DNA from: CADCWK01 sp965218235
GTDB lineage: Bacteria > Chloroflexota > Chloroflexia > Thermomicrobiales > UBA6265
Direction: 5' to 3'
DNA length: 64,000 bases
NCBI GenBank assembly: GCA_965218235.1
Contig: OZ244596.1
Span: 1,736,001 to 1,800,000 of the forward strand
Under the pieces are notes generated by a model, which saw nothing but the letters and a program-made list of their open reading frames with translations, made no database searches and was not told the DNA's origin. Shown piece after piece: positions 17,509 to 26,282 of this stretch. Each line of letters starts with the position of its first letter. Position 1 is the stretch's first letter. A program made the translations under genes and the position numbers.

Positions 17509-18627
17509 TCAGGCGATGACCGACGCAACCGCGAGGACATCGGCCAGCACGCCGGCGGCGGTGACGTCGGCGCCGGCGCCGGGGCCGTAGATCGCCAGCG
17601 GGTACTCGTCGTAGCGTCGGCTCCGGATCACGATGACGTTCTCCGGGCCGTGCAGGGCGCCGAGCACGCCGCGCTGGGGGACGGTCCGCAGGCCGACCGT
17701 TGGGATCGCGCCGTCGGCGACCGTCATGACGTATTTCAGGGTCCCACCGGCCCGGGCGGCTTCGCTGGCCATCCGGCCGATACTGGCGTCCTGCTCGCCG
17801 ATCCGGGCGAGGAAGGCGGGCACGTCGATGTCGGTGCTGGCGAGCGCAGCCGGGACGAGGCTCTCCACCTGCATCTGCGACAGGTCATGCGTCCGGCCGA
17901 TCGTCCGGGCGAGGATCAGGGCCTTCCTGGCGACGTCGAGGCCGCTGAGGTCGTCGCGCGGGTCCGGCTCGGTGTAGCCGTGGGCGGCGGCGTCCCGGAC
18001 GGCGTCGCCGAACGACTGGCCGTCGGCGATGTCGGAGAAGATCGTGCCGAAGGTTCCGGAGACGGTGCCCTGGATCTCGACGATCTCGTCGGCCGTGTCG
18101 AGCAGCGAGCGGAGCGTCGAGATGATCGGGAGGCCGGCGCCGCAGGTCGCCTCGTAGCGAACCCGGCCACCGGAGCGCGTCTCGGCCCAGAGCAACTGGC
18201 TGGCGTCGTCGTCCCACGGCATCGCCAGCGGTGCCTTGTTCGCCAGCACAGCCCCGGCGCCGTTGCCCAGGGCGGCGATGAGCAGCGGGACGCTACCCTC
18301 CCCGGCGCCGGCGTCGATCACGACGACCGGTCCGGCCTCGGTCAGGCGCTCGACGGCCGGGACGGGGGCGATCACCTCGATCGGGGCGCCGGTCAGCGCG
18401 GCGTCGGTGGTGCCCTCGCGCCGGCCCCGGACCATCCCGAGCAGGACTTCGTCGGGCAGGTTGCCGCCGCTGGCCGAGACGACCGCCCCGGACCGGGTCA
18501 CGATCGCCCCGACGCGGACATCGACCCCGAGAGCCGAACGCCACAGCGCCCGGTTGGCGACGACCTGCTCCAGCACCGCTCCGCCGACCGTCCCGATCCC
18601 GACGATTACCAGCGTAATCTGCCGCAC
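17509..18627 (-). CDS. hom: Homoserine dehydrogenase
   Basis: 372 aa from GTG 18627 with GAGGTGG upstream. 'LVIVGIGTVGGAVLEQ' is the NAD(P) motif, 'GAGAVLANKAPLAMP' and 'VRYEATCGAGLPIISTLRSL' the substrate and interdomain region, and 'QGTVSGTFGTIFSDI...GYTEPDPRDDLSGLDVARKALIL' the homoserine dehydrogenase signature with catalytic Asp/Lys. It reduces aspartate semialdehyde to homoserine for Thr/Met synthesis. No C-terminal ACT domain, so feedback control by threonine through ACT is unlikely. Confidence 0.9.
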   Translation of the reverse strand: MRQITLVIVGIGTVGGAVLEQVVANRALWRSALGVDVRVGAIVTRSGAVVSASGGNLPDEVLLGMVRGRREGTTDAALTGAPIEVIAPVPAVERLTEAGPVVVIDAGAGEGSVPLLIAALGNGAGAVLANKAPLAMPWDDDASQLLWAETRSGGRVRYEATCGAGLPIISTLRSLLDTADEIVEIQGTVSGTFGTIFSDIADGQSFGDAVRDAAAHGYTEPDPRDDLSGLDVARKALILARTIGRTHDLSQMQVESLVPAALASTDIDVPAFLARIGEQDASIGRMASEAARAGGTLKYVMTVADGAIPTVGLRTVPQRGVLGALHGPENVIVIRSRRYDEYPLAIYGPGAGADVTAAGVLADVLAVASVIA

Positions 18628-18862
18628 CCGTCCACCTCTGTCACGATTTCCAGTGCTCGATGAATCGTCGCGAAGGCGACTGTACAGCCGCAATCGTCCG
18701 GGCGACAAGCCGCACGGCCGTCGCGGGCCCAACGATCCGGGGTGTACCATCGTCGATCGAACGTGGCCCGATGCGGGTTGTTCACCGAATCCCCCGCCGG
18801 CCCGGTCGTTCCTTCGGCCAACGTTACGGGCGTCGGGTTAATCTGGCAGGAGTCCCCCAGCA

Positions 18863-19408
18863 GTGTCAACAGTTTCAAAGGCATCGAGTGAGTCCCAGAT
18901 CCAGGCGATCCTCGCCGCCAACCGGCAGTACGCGACCGAGCACGGCACGACCGACATCCCGATCCGGCCGGCCCGTCACCTGGCGATCCTGACCTGCATG
19001 GACGCCCGGATCCAGCTGTTCCCTGTCCTCGGCCTCCAGCTCGGCGACGCCCACGTCATCCGCAACGCGGGCGGCCGGGCCAGCGACGACGCGATCCGCT
19101 CGCTGGTCGTCTCGACCAACCTGCTCGGCACCCGCGAGATCCTGGTCATCCAGCACACCGATTGCGGCCAGCACCGCTTCAGCAACCAGGACATCCGCGA
19201 TCACCTGCTCGCCCATCTCGGCGTCGACTCCGGTGAGACCGACTTCCTCACCTTCCGCGACCTGACCGAGAGCGTCCGTGGGGACGTCCGGAAGATCCGC
19301 ACTTCACCGCTCCTTCCGAAGGACATCATCGTCAGCGGAATGATCTTCGATGTCGCGACCGGCCTGCTTCACCCGGTCGACACCGCGGGCGCCGATGCTG
19401 ACCGCTGA
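18863..19408 (+). CDS. Beta-class carbonic anhydrase
   Basis: 181 aa from GTG 18863 with AGGAG upstream. Zinc ligands are visible as 'LTCMDAR' (Cys, with the Asp-Arg dyad) and 'VIQHTDCGQ' (His and Cys); 'VIRNAGGRASDDAIRSL' is the family core. It interconverts CO2 and bicarbonate. Its stop overlaps the next gene by 14 bp, so the two are co-transcribed. Confidence 0.9.
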   Translation: MSTVSKASSESQIQAILAANRQYATEHGTTDIPIRPARHLAILTCMDARIQLFPVLGLQLGDAHVIRNAGGRASDDAIRSLVVSTNLLGTREILVIQHTDCGQHRFSNQDIRDHLLAHLGVDSGETDFLTFRDLTESVRGDVRKIRTSPLLPKDIIVSGMIFDVATGLLHPVDTAGADADR

Positions 19409-20543
19409 CCGGCTCGCCAGTCCGGACGCGCGGGCGATCCTGGCCGCGCTTGGCCCCGACCCAGTTCCCGCCACCGACGTCCTCCGCATGAGCGAACGGC
19501 TCCGGCGTCGGCACGACCCGGAACTGGTCGCGGCCGCCTTCGCCCTGCACGACTTGCGGATCGCAGCCCGGTCCAAGTTCAGCCGGGCCGACGAGATGTG
19601 GCTGACCCGGGCCGGGCTGGAGCAGGCGACGTCCGAAGAGATCAGTCGCCGCCACGCCGAGCGCTTCCGCGGCAGCCGCCGGATCGCCGACCTCTGCACC
19701 GGGATTGGCGGCGATCTGATCGCCCTGGCGGCCGCCGCGGAGGTACTGGCCGTCGACCTCGACCCGGAGCATCTCCGGATGGCGACGCTGAACGCCGGCG
19801 TCTACGGCCTCGGTGACGGCGTCACGCCGTGGCTGGGCGATGTCCGGAATGTCGACCTGACCGGCCTCGACGCTGTCTTCATCGACCCGGCCCGGCGGAC
19901 CGCCGCTGGCCGGATGGGACCGAACGTCTCCGAGCCACCGCTTGACTGGAGCGTCGCCCTGGCCGAGCAGATACCGCGGGTCGGGATCAAGGCCGCGCCG
20001 GGGATCGACCACGCCGCTGTCCCGCCCGGCTGGGAGCTGGAGCTCGTCGCCGACGGGCGTGACCTCAAGGAGGCGGCGCTCTGGTCGCCCGCCCTCGCGA
20101 CGACGACCCGCCGGGCGACGATCCTCCCGGCCGGCGCGACGCTCGTCCCCGTGCCCGGCGACCCGGTGGCGATCGCCGAGCCGGGCGCCTGGCTGCTGGA
20201 CCCGAACCCGGCGGTGACGCGGGCCGGGCTGGTCGAGGACCTGGCCCGGACGATCGGCGCCTGGAAGATCGACGACCAGATCGCCTTCCTCTCGACCGAC
20301 ACGGCCGTTACGACGCCGTTCGCCCGGACCCTGCGCGTCCTCGACTCGCTCCCCTGGCACCACCAGACGATCGCCGCCCGGCTCCGCGAGCTCGGCATCG
20401 GCTCCGTCGACATCCGCCGCCGCGGCCTCGCCGGCGACGTCGAGCAGATTCGCAAGCGGCTCAAGCTGTCGGGCTCGGGCCGTGCGACGCTGGCCATGAC
20501 GCGGGTCCGGGATCAGCCGTGGTGCGTGATCTGCGCGGCGTGA
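19395..20543 (+). CDS. THUMP-like class I SAM-dependent methyltransferase
   Basis: 382 aa. A helical N-terminal domain is followed by 'RIADLCTGIGGDLIALAAAAEVLAVDLD', a SAM-binding motif I, and 'LDAVFIDPARR' at motif IV. The C-terminal 'VDIRRRGLAGDVEQIRKRLKLSG...ATLAMTRV' is the THUMP-like domain pattern seen in class I methyltransferases of this type. RNA is the likely substrate. The ATG at 19395 lies inside the carbonic anhydrase gene. Confidence 0.75.
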   Translation: MLTADRLASPDARAILAALGPDPVPATDVLRMSERLRRRHDPELVAAAFALHDLRIAARSKFSRADEMWLTRAGLEQATSEEISRRHAERFRGSRRIADLCTGIGGDLIALAAAAEVLAVDLDPEHLRMATLNAGVYGLGDGVTPWLGDVRNVDLTGLDAVFIDPARRTAAGRMGPNVSEPPLDWSVALAEQIPRVGIKAAPGIDHAAVPPGWELELVADGRDLKEAALWSPALATTTRRATILPAGATLVPVPGDPVAIAEPGAWLLDPNPAVTRAGLVEDLARTIGAWKIDDQIAFLSTDTAVTTPFARTLRVLDSLPWHHQTIAARLRELGIGSVDIRRRGLAGDVEQIRKRLKLSGSGRATLAMTRVRDQPWCVICAA

Positions 20544-21022
20544 TCTGTGCGGTGAATATCGGTGACGTCCAGCCGTGAAGGTAACGAAGCGTTCAGTGAT
20601 GAAGGAGATAATCGAGCCGTCCTGGTCGGCGCGGCCAAGGCTCCGGTTGGCGCTGCCCGGCCTTAAATGGTCCAGGTTCGGGAACGGCGCGAAGCGTTTC
20701 GAAAGTCTCATGCAGCCCGGAAGCTGACAGGCCGGACGGCCTTTCGACCCCGCTAGAAGGCGCTCCTTGGCCGAGGCAAGCGGGCTGCCCAGTCCTCCCG
20801 ACATCGGAAATCGTAGGGACGATCCCTTGTGGTCGCCCGGCCGCCGCCCCGCAGGGCGATAATCGTGGTTGCGACCGCCACGTCGAAGCGCGAGCTTGGC
20901 CGTTCACGAACGCCAGGACCATTGCGCAGTATTACGCCGCTCGCTTCGCTGGTGGTGAGACAGCGCGGCCAGCGAAGCGGGGCGCGAGCGCAAGCCGAGC
21001 CAGCGCAGCGAGATTCATATCC
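20544..21022. other. Gene-free stretch, palindrome-rich, possible structured RNA
   Basis: About 480 bp between two genes without a believable coding frame. Complementary 8-mers GGCCAAGG (20633) / CCTTGGCC (20765) and GCAGCCCG (20712) / CGGGCTGC (20781) interlock like a pseudoknot around the hairpin AGGCCG-GA-CGGCCT (20729-20742). At 20812-20839 CGTAGGGACGATCCCTTGTGG with GTCGCCCG resembles a 'gggcgacc...ggtcgccc' palindrome that I recall as common in Chloroflexota. CGCCGCTCGCTTCGCTG at 20935 repeats 9268. No known RNA class matched. Confidence 0.3.
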
Positions 21023-24000
21023 CTACTGCGTGGTGCGCTCCAGTAGCGCCACAGGGAAGTGACCGAAGACCTCGGCCAGCGGCAGGGCGCTGCGGCCCTC
21101 CTGCCCGTCGTCGATCGTCGTGAGTTGCTCAAGCGTCAGGAGGTTGCGGTAGACGGTGCCAGCCGGGGCGCTGGGGATCGACAGGGTCGTGGCGCCCCAG
21201 ATGTCGCCGAGGGCGAACGGCTGCTCCGGCGTACTGAGGCCCTGGACGAGGCGCGGGACGACGACGATCGCCTCCGCCTCCGGCGTCGAGCCACCGCGGA
21301 CGCCTACCGGCAGGCGGCGGGCGAAGGCGACGACGTTGGCCGCGTAGGTGCCGCTGGCCTCCAGTGGTTCGTAGACGCCGCGCCGGAACAGCTCCTCGTG
21401 GTCCCGCCGGAACGCGAGCGTGCGGGCCGTCGTGAACAGCTTGATCCGGCCGTCGGTCGCGGTGGCGACCAGGTCCTGGATCTTGCCCGGCTGCTTGCCA
21501 GCGAGCGCGGACAGCGCGGCGGCGCGGGCATCGAAGTCGATGGGGCGGCGGTTGTCCGGGTCGGTCAGACTGAGATCCCAGCTGTCCGTCCCCTGGTAGA
21601 TGTCCGGCACACCCGGCACCGTCAGCTTCAGGAGTTGCATCGCCAGTCCGTTGGACATCCCGACGTTGGCGACGGTCGTCCGCAAGGTCTGAACGTCCTC
21701 GAAGAAGCGATTGCCGGTCTGGTCGGGGTTGAGGATGCTCCGGATGAAGGTCTCGGTCGCCGCCTCGTAGGGGCTCGGCGCGATCCAGCTCGTGTGGATG
21801 CTCGCCTCGCGGGTCGCCTTGATCGTGTTCTCGACGACGCGGTCGACGAATGCGGCCCAGACCTCGGGCGCCTCCGCGTCCCGCGCGAAGGGCCAGGCGC
21901 CGAGGATCGTCTGGTAGATGTAGTACTCGTCATTGCGGTCCGGGGCGGGGTCGCCGTCGACGCGGCTCTTGAACTTCCGGTTGAACCGGGCCCAGCGGTT
22001 GACCGCCGAGCGCCAGCCGCCCGGCAGTTCCGACAGCACGGCGATCCGGGCGCGGACGTCCTCGCTCCGCTTGGTGTCGTGGGTGGAGGAGGCGACCATC
22101 GCGTCCGGGAACCGGGCCAGGCGAGCGCGGCTCTCGGCGTGGAAGGCGCTGACCGTCGTCCCGAAGGTGCCCGGCTCGCCGCCGACCTCGTTCAGGGCAA
22201 GCAGCCGTAGGTAGCGGAAGAAAGCCGTGTCCTCCAGACCCTTGGCCATGACCGGGCCGGACAGCTGTTGGACCTTGACGGCGAGGCGACCGTGGGCGGC
22301 CCGCTGCTCGTCGGTCGCGCCTTGGACCTGGACGAGCAGGACGTCATGGATGAAGGCGAACAGCGATGGATCGGCTCCGATGTTCCGGCGTCGGGCGGCG
22401 GCGACGGCGGCCTCGATCGCGTAGCGGTCCGTGTCCTGGACGATCGGCTCACGCGCCGCGACGTCCCAGCCGACGTAGCTCCGGTAGACCGGAAAGCCGG
22501 CGATGACCTCGCGCAGGCCCGTCCGGAGGCTCTGCGGGGTGAAGTCGCGGGAGCGGCGGTTGGCGGCGCTGATGTCGTCGAGCTGGTCGGCCAGAACCGA
22601 CAGCTCGCTGGCGAGGGCGTCCCGCAGGATCATCCGCTTGGCCTCGTAGACGATCTCGTCGAGCCGGACCCGGCGCTCGCCGAGGTAGGCGGCGTAGAGC
22701 TCGTCGAACGCTCTGCGACTGGCGCCGTCGACGAACAGGCCGGTCGCGGAGTTGGCGAACTCGTAGCCCGTCGTCCCGTCGACCAGCCAGTCGGCCGGCA
22801 GATCCTCGCCGTGCTCGAGTATCTTCTCGACCAGCAGGTAGACCGGCTTGACCAGCGCCGGATCTCCGGCACTCGCGGCATCCAGCCAGGCACCGAGCGC
22901 TGGCTCGATCGCTTCCCAGCCGGGGGCGTTCGCGTCGGTCAGGTGCCCGCCTTCCTCGTATTCCCGTCGACCGGCCTCCAGGAGGTAAGCCCGCTGGAGA
23001 TCGCGAGCGTAGCGGGCCGGGTCGAGCAGGCCATCGATGTGGTCGATCCGGACGCCGTCAACGGTGCCCTCGGCCATCAGCCGGAGCAGCAGTTCGTGCG
23101 AGGCCCGGAAGACGGCTGGGTCCTCCTGCCGGATCGAGGCGAGGTCGTTGATGGCGAAGAAGCGCCGGTAGTTGATCTCCTCGGCGGCGACACGCCAGAA
23201 CGCTAGCCGGTAGACCTGGGCCTCCAGCAGGCGGTCGAGCCGGTCGAACGACGCCGGATCGCCGGCAATGCCGTTGATCTCCTCCGTCGCCTGGGCGATC
23301 GCCACCGCGATCCCGGGAGAGCGGTCGACCAGCTCCCCCAGCCGGCGCTTGCCGATCGTCGTCTCGCGCTGGCGCTCCTCGATCCCGCCGGCGTCGGGGT
23401 CGTCGCGGTCCGGCAGTCGCTCGAGCGAGGTCATCACGCTCTGGAACTCGAGCAGGTCCATGTCCTCGGCGTCGAACTCCGCCTGGAGCCGCTCGAGGGC
23501 AAGGTGGAGGATGATCGCGTAGGTTTCCGGAGCGAGGGGCAGGAGGTTGTCGTAGCAGGCGAGCTGGAAGGAGCCGGTTCCGGCGTCGAACACGACGTTG
23601 AGCTCGCCCTTCTCGAGGGTGACGCCGTACTGGTCGCCAAGGATCGGGAGCAGGACGCGACCCTGCATGGCCGATGCGAGCGGCTCCCAGTCGATGTCGA
23701 AGAAGACGCCGTACGGGGAGCCGCGGCCGTGCTCCAGCACGCTCAGCCACCAGGTGTTCGCGTCCGTCCCGATCCCCATGTGGTTGGGGACGAAGTCGAG
23801 CAGGAGGGACAGGCCGGCGGCGTCGAGGGCGGCGGTCAGGTCGGCGAAGTCCGCCGCGCCGCCGAGCTCTTCGTTGAGGGCGCCGTAGTCGACGACGTCG
23901 TAACCGTGGGTGCTGCCGGGGCGGGCCTGGAAGATCGGGGAGGCGTAGAGGGTACTGACACCCAGCTCGACCAGGTACGGCACGATCGCGGCGGCGTCCC

Positions 24001-24193
24001 GGAAGGTGAAGCCGCTGTGGAACTGGAGCCGGTAGGTCGCCCGCGGCGCCCGCATCGGGTGACGTTCGGCGAGGGACTGCCCGATCGCCTCGACGGTGGC
24101 CGTGATGGCCGGGTCGGCCACGGGCTTTGCGATTGGGGTGAGGTCGTCGGGCGGCTCAATGGTCTGGGACACGCGGTCGGGGGAAACGGACAC
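21023..24193 (-). CDS. treY: Malto-oligosyltrehalose synthase
   Basis: 1056 aa from GTG 24193 (GAGAGG upstream). GH13 alpha-amylase fold: 'RATYRLQFHSGFTFRDAAAI' start, 'LLLDFVPNHMGIGTDANTWW' (region I), 'VDGVRIDHIDGLLDP' (region II with nucleophile Asp). Near the end, 'YQGTDSWDLSLTDPDNRRP' is typical of TreY. It isomerises the reducing end of maltodextrin to a trehalosyl unit, which TreZ then releases. TreZ and TreX are not in the window. Most TreY proteins are 700-1000 aa, so this one is long, with an insertion-rich middle. Confidence 0.9.
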   Translation of the reverse strand: MSVSPDRVSQTIEPPDDLTPIAKPVADPAITATVEAIGQSLAERHPMRAPRATYRLQFHSGFTFRDAAAIVPYLVELGVSTLYASPIFQARPGSTHGYDVVDYGALNEELGGAADFADLTAALDAAGLSLLLDFVPNHMGIGTDANTWWLSVLEHGRGSPYGVFFDIDWEPLASAMQGRVLLPILGDQYGVTLEKGELNVVFDAGTGSFQLACYDNLLPLAPETYAIILHLALERLQAEFDAEDMDLLEFQSVMTSLERLPDRDDPDAGGIEERQRETTIGKRRLGELVDRSPGIAVAIAQATEEINGIAGDPASFDRLDRLLEAQVYRLAFWRVAAEEINYRRFFAINDLASIRQEDPAVFRASHELLLRLMAEGTVDGVRIDHIDGLLDPARYARDLQRAYLLEAGRREYEEGGHLTDANAPGWEAIEPALGAWLDAASAGDPALVKPVYLLVEKILEHGEDLPADWLVDGTTGYEFANSATGLFVDGASRRAFDELYAAYLGERRVRLDEIVYEAKRMILRDALASELSVLADQLDDISAANRRSRDFTPQSLRTGLREVIAGFPVYRSYVGWDVAAREPIVQDTDRYAIEAAVAAARRRNIGADPSLFAFIHDVLLVQVQGATDEQRAAHGRLAVKVQQLSGPVMAKGLEDTAFFRYLRLLALNEVGGEPGTFGTTVSAFHAESRARLARFPDAMVASSTHDTKRSEDVRARIAVLSELPGGWRSAVNRWARFNRKFKSRVDGDPAPDRNDEYYIYQTILGAWPFARDAEAPEVWAAFVDRVVENTIKATREASIHTSWIAPSPYEAATETFIRSILNPDQTGNRFFEDVQTLRTTVANVGMSNGLAMQLLKLTVPGVPDIYQGTDSWDLSLTDPDNRRPIDFDARAAALSALAGKQPGKIQDLVATATDGRIKLFTTARTLAFRRDHEELFRRGVYEPLEASGTYAANVVAFARRLPVGVRGGSTPEAEAIVVVPRLVQGLSTPEQPFALGDIWGATTLSIPSAPAGTVYRNLLTLEQLTTIDDGQEGRSALPLAEVFGHFPVALLERTTQ

Positions 24194-24233
24194 GGTCAAC
24201 CTCTCGTGGTCAGAGCGATGGGGATAAGTCTTC

Positions 24234-24282
24234 GGGCGACGGGCGACGGGCGACGGGCGACGGGCGACGGGCGACGGGCGCA
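24234..24282. repeat. Tandem 7-bp repeat in the treY leader
   Basis: Six perfect copies of GGGCGAC plus a seventh ending in GCA, starting 40 bp before the treY GTG. In the antisense direction this is GTCGCCC repeated. A unit of 7 is not a multiple of 3, so copy number would alter any upstream-initiated frame (ATG 24325) and the spacing between promoter and start. Confidence 0.8.
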
Positions 24283-24898
24283 CCCTTGCTGGCCAGCATG
24301 TCGCTGGCTGCCGCAATTGTTCCACGTTACATGCCAGCGGGCCGGCTCACGACCTGACCCTGACCGACGGCCGGGGGACGATGGATGATGCTCGCGAGAC
24401 TGATTGGCCGAGGCACCCAGTGCAATGAGGAGCAGAGCGACAGCTTGCCGGTCTGGCTCCAGATGCATGGGATGATCGGCTGATCGATCTGCCTCGTTCG
24501 AGCGGTGACCAGTGGTGGAGATTGCGATGCCGACCGGTGACGCCAGGTCGGTGCTCTGTACCGGATCGTAGCGAGTGATCCGCCGACGATCGAGGACATG
24601 ATGTCGAACGCGGAGTTGGGCAAGGAGCCGCGCGAGGATGGTAACCCTGAGACCCAACGTTTGTGGTCAGGCCTCTCGACGTTCGATACGAGTGAGCGGG
24701 CGCGGAGGCTGGCCCAGCGACATCCATGGAATGGCAACGCATTCATCGCCACGGTACAGCTCCCCCTGTCCCGATTCGATGTCGAACGGACCGGCAAGAG
24801 TCGCGGTCACCATACGGTCTGGGGCGAGTCTCATGCTATTCTGGACGCTGTGTCCGGCTTCGAACCCGTCTGAATTGCCATGCAAATGGGGCAACGTC
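24283..24898. other. Long intergenic region, no supported gene
   Basis: About 615 bp between the divergent treY and the small gene at 24899. Several overlapping frames are open but none shows a domain, a good ribosome site or consistent codon bias. It likely holds the promoters of both flanking genes. Confidence 0.35.
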
Positions 24899-25135
24899 AT
24901 GGTCTATTCGCTATTGGATGCTGAATCGAATAACCTGGTCGCGGAGTTTGACACCGCCACGGATGTCCTCGCTCTGGTACGGCGTGGCATCGAGCGAAAC
25001 GGGCCTAATGACACCGATACGCTCGTTCTGGAAGTGGAGGACGAGCAGGGTGAGGTCCGGGTGGTCGCTCATGGTCGGCGGCTGGCAGAGCTCGCTGATG
25101 GCGTCGTGATTTCCTCGGCGATGTCGGCCTCATAG
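24899..25135 (+). CDS. Small acidic conserved-looking hypothetical protein
   Basis: 78 aa, ATG 24899 after GGGGCAACGTC. Sequence MVYSLLDAESNNLVAEFDTA, then 'LALVRRGIERNGPNDTDTLVL' and 'EVRVVAHGRRLAELA'. The alternating strand/helix pattern suggests a small alpha/beta domain. I do not recognise a family. The intergenic spacing and codon use support a real gene. Confidence 0.5.
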   Translation: MVYSLLDAESNNLVAEFDTATDVLALVRRGIERNGPNDTDTLVLEVEDEQGEVRVVAHGRRLAELADGVVISSAMSAS

Positions 25136-25160
25136 GCTGGTCTCCGGATGGTCAACATGA

Positions 25161-25706
25161 TCAACTCGGCGCCAATGACCCGCTGCAGCCGAGGCGGGCG
25201 AGGATCTTGGCGGCACAGGCTTCCGGTGACTCACGGGCCGTATCGACCTCCAGATCGTAGGCGACGCCGGCGTGGACGAGCGCCAGCTGGTCGGCGGCCA
25301 TCCCGACGGCCCGGTCGCTCCGGGCCCGCTCGCGCTCGGCCAGCACCGCCGGGGCGCAGTGGACGCCAACCCAGAGGCTGGCGACCCCGGCAAGCACTGT
25401 CCGCCAGCGTTCCTGCCCGCCGCCGCCGCTGAGCAGCACTTCGTCGACGATGACGGGGGCGCCGGCCCGGACCATTGCCGCGACGCCCTCGCCCCAGGCT
25501 CGGTCCAGCCGGGCGAACTCGTCGCCGACAACGACCCGTCCGTCCGGCTCGAAGGCGATTCCGGCGATGCGCTGCATCATCCACCCAGGCATCGCCGCGA
25601 TCAGGTCGTCGACGCTCAACGTCAGCCACGGCTCGGTCAACTGAGCCCGCAGCGCCCGGGCGATCCTGGACTTCCCGAACGACGAGTCCCCATTCAGCAC
25701 GGTCAC
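25161..25706 (-). CDS. Chloramphenicol phosphotransferase-like P-loop protein
   Basis: 181 aa, GTG start at 25706. The N-terminal 'VLNGDSSFGKSRIARAL' is the Walker A of the CPT family (normally NGxSSSGKS), 'LSVDDLIAAMPGW' carries the catalytic Asp region, and 'VIVDEVLLSG' is Walker B-like. CPT enzymes phosphorylate the 3-hydroxyl of chloramphenicol, but most homologues in non-producers have unknown substrates. Resistance should not be assumed. Confidence 0.75.
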   Translation of the reverse strand: MTVLNGDSSFGKSRIARALRAQLTEPWLTLSVDDLIAAMPGWMMQRIAGIAFEPDGRVVVGDEFARLDRAWGEGVAAMVRAGAPVIVDEVLLSGGGGQERWRTVLAGVASLWVGVHCAPAVLAERERARSDRAVGMAADQLALVHAGVAYDLEVDTARESPEACAAKILARLGCSGSLAPS

Positions 25707-25751
25707 CCGATACGGCTTTAACTCTACTTAGATGGCTCATTGCCCAGCAAG

Positions 25752-25790
25752 CCGTTGACTCGGTATGCCATCAGCATGCCGAGTCAACGG
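25752..25790. repeat. 17-bp inverted repeat
   Basis: CCGTTGACTCGGTATGC and GCATGCCGAGTCAACGG are separated by CATCA, with one mismatch between arms. It lies 140 bp before the RelE-like fragment and just after the divergent CPT start. It can form a strong hairpin but has no T tract. An operator or a mobile-element scar is possible. Confidence 0.6.
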
Positions 25791-25928
25791 GGACAATCGC
25801 ACCAGCTTCCCCGGTTCGGTCACCGGGTCCGAGTCCCCGATGGTGTCGGAGTCGGTCACCGGTGCGGAACAGGTCCAGAGGGAACCGATGGGGCCATTGT
25901 CCCCGCCAACGCAGAGACAGGGTGCGCA

Positions 25929-26282
25929 ATGGTGTTCGAACTCGGCACGACGCAGGCGTTCATGGATCAGTTGTTCACGCTGCCGATGGCGCAGATCCGG
26001 CAGATCAACCGCAAGGTCGAGATCCTGCGTCAGGACCCGCACCCGGACGGTCACCAACGCAAACTCCTCAAGCATCAGAAGCACCGTATCTACCGGCTCC
26101 GGTCCGGCGACTACCGGATGTTCGGGGTGGATGCACCGTCGGGTCGTCATGGTCACTTCACCTTAAGCAGCGACGGCCCCGAGCCAGCGTCTCGAGGACT
26201 AGGAGTTGATGTTCTACCTCCCTCGATACTTGTCATCGTGAGACCGGAGACCATTCCGTCCAGGTCTCGCGTCGTCATGTGA
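25929..26282 (+). pseudogene. RelE-like domain, probable 5' fragment of a RelE-UvrD helicase gene
   Basis: ATG 25929 opens MVFELGTTQAFMDQLFTLPM, followed by 'INRKVEILRQDPHPDG', 'KHQKHRIYRLRSGDYRMF', the core of a RelE/ParE-type fold. After 'GDYRMF' the family's last strands are missing; the frame runs on into sequence antisense to the ImmA gene. Some bacterial UvrD/Rep-like helicases begin with exactly such a RelE-like domain, and a UvrD-like C-terminal fragment in the same orientation occurs at 28012-28236. A free-standing but truncated toxin is the alternative. Confidence 0.5.

Noticed and set aside
20593..20922. 109-codon minus-strand frame
   Set aside because: Composition is Pro/Arg-rich in the manner of random GC-rich frames; no ribosome site or domain.
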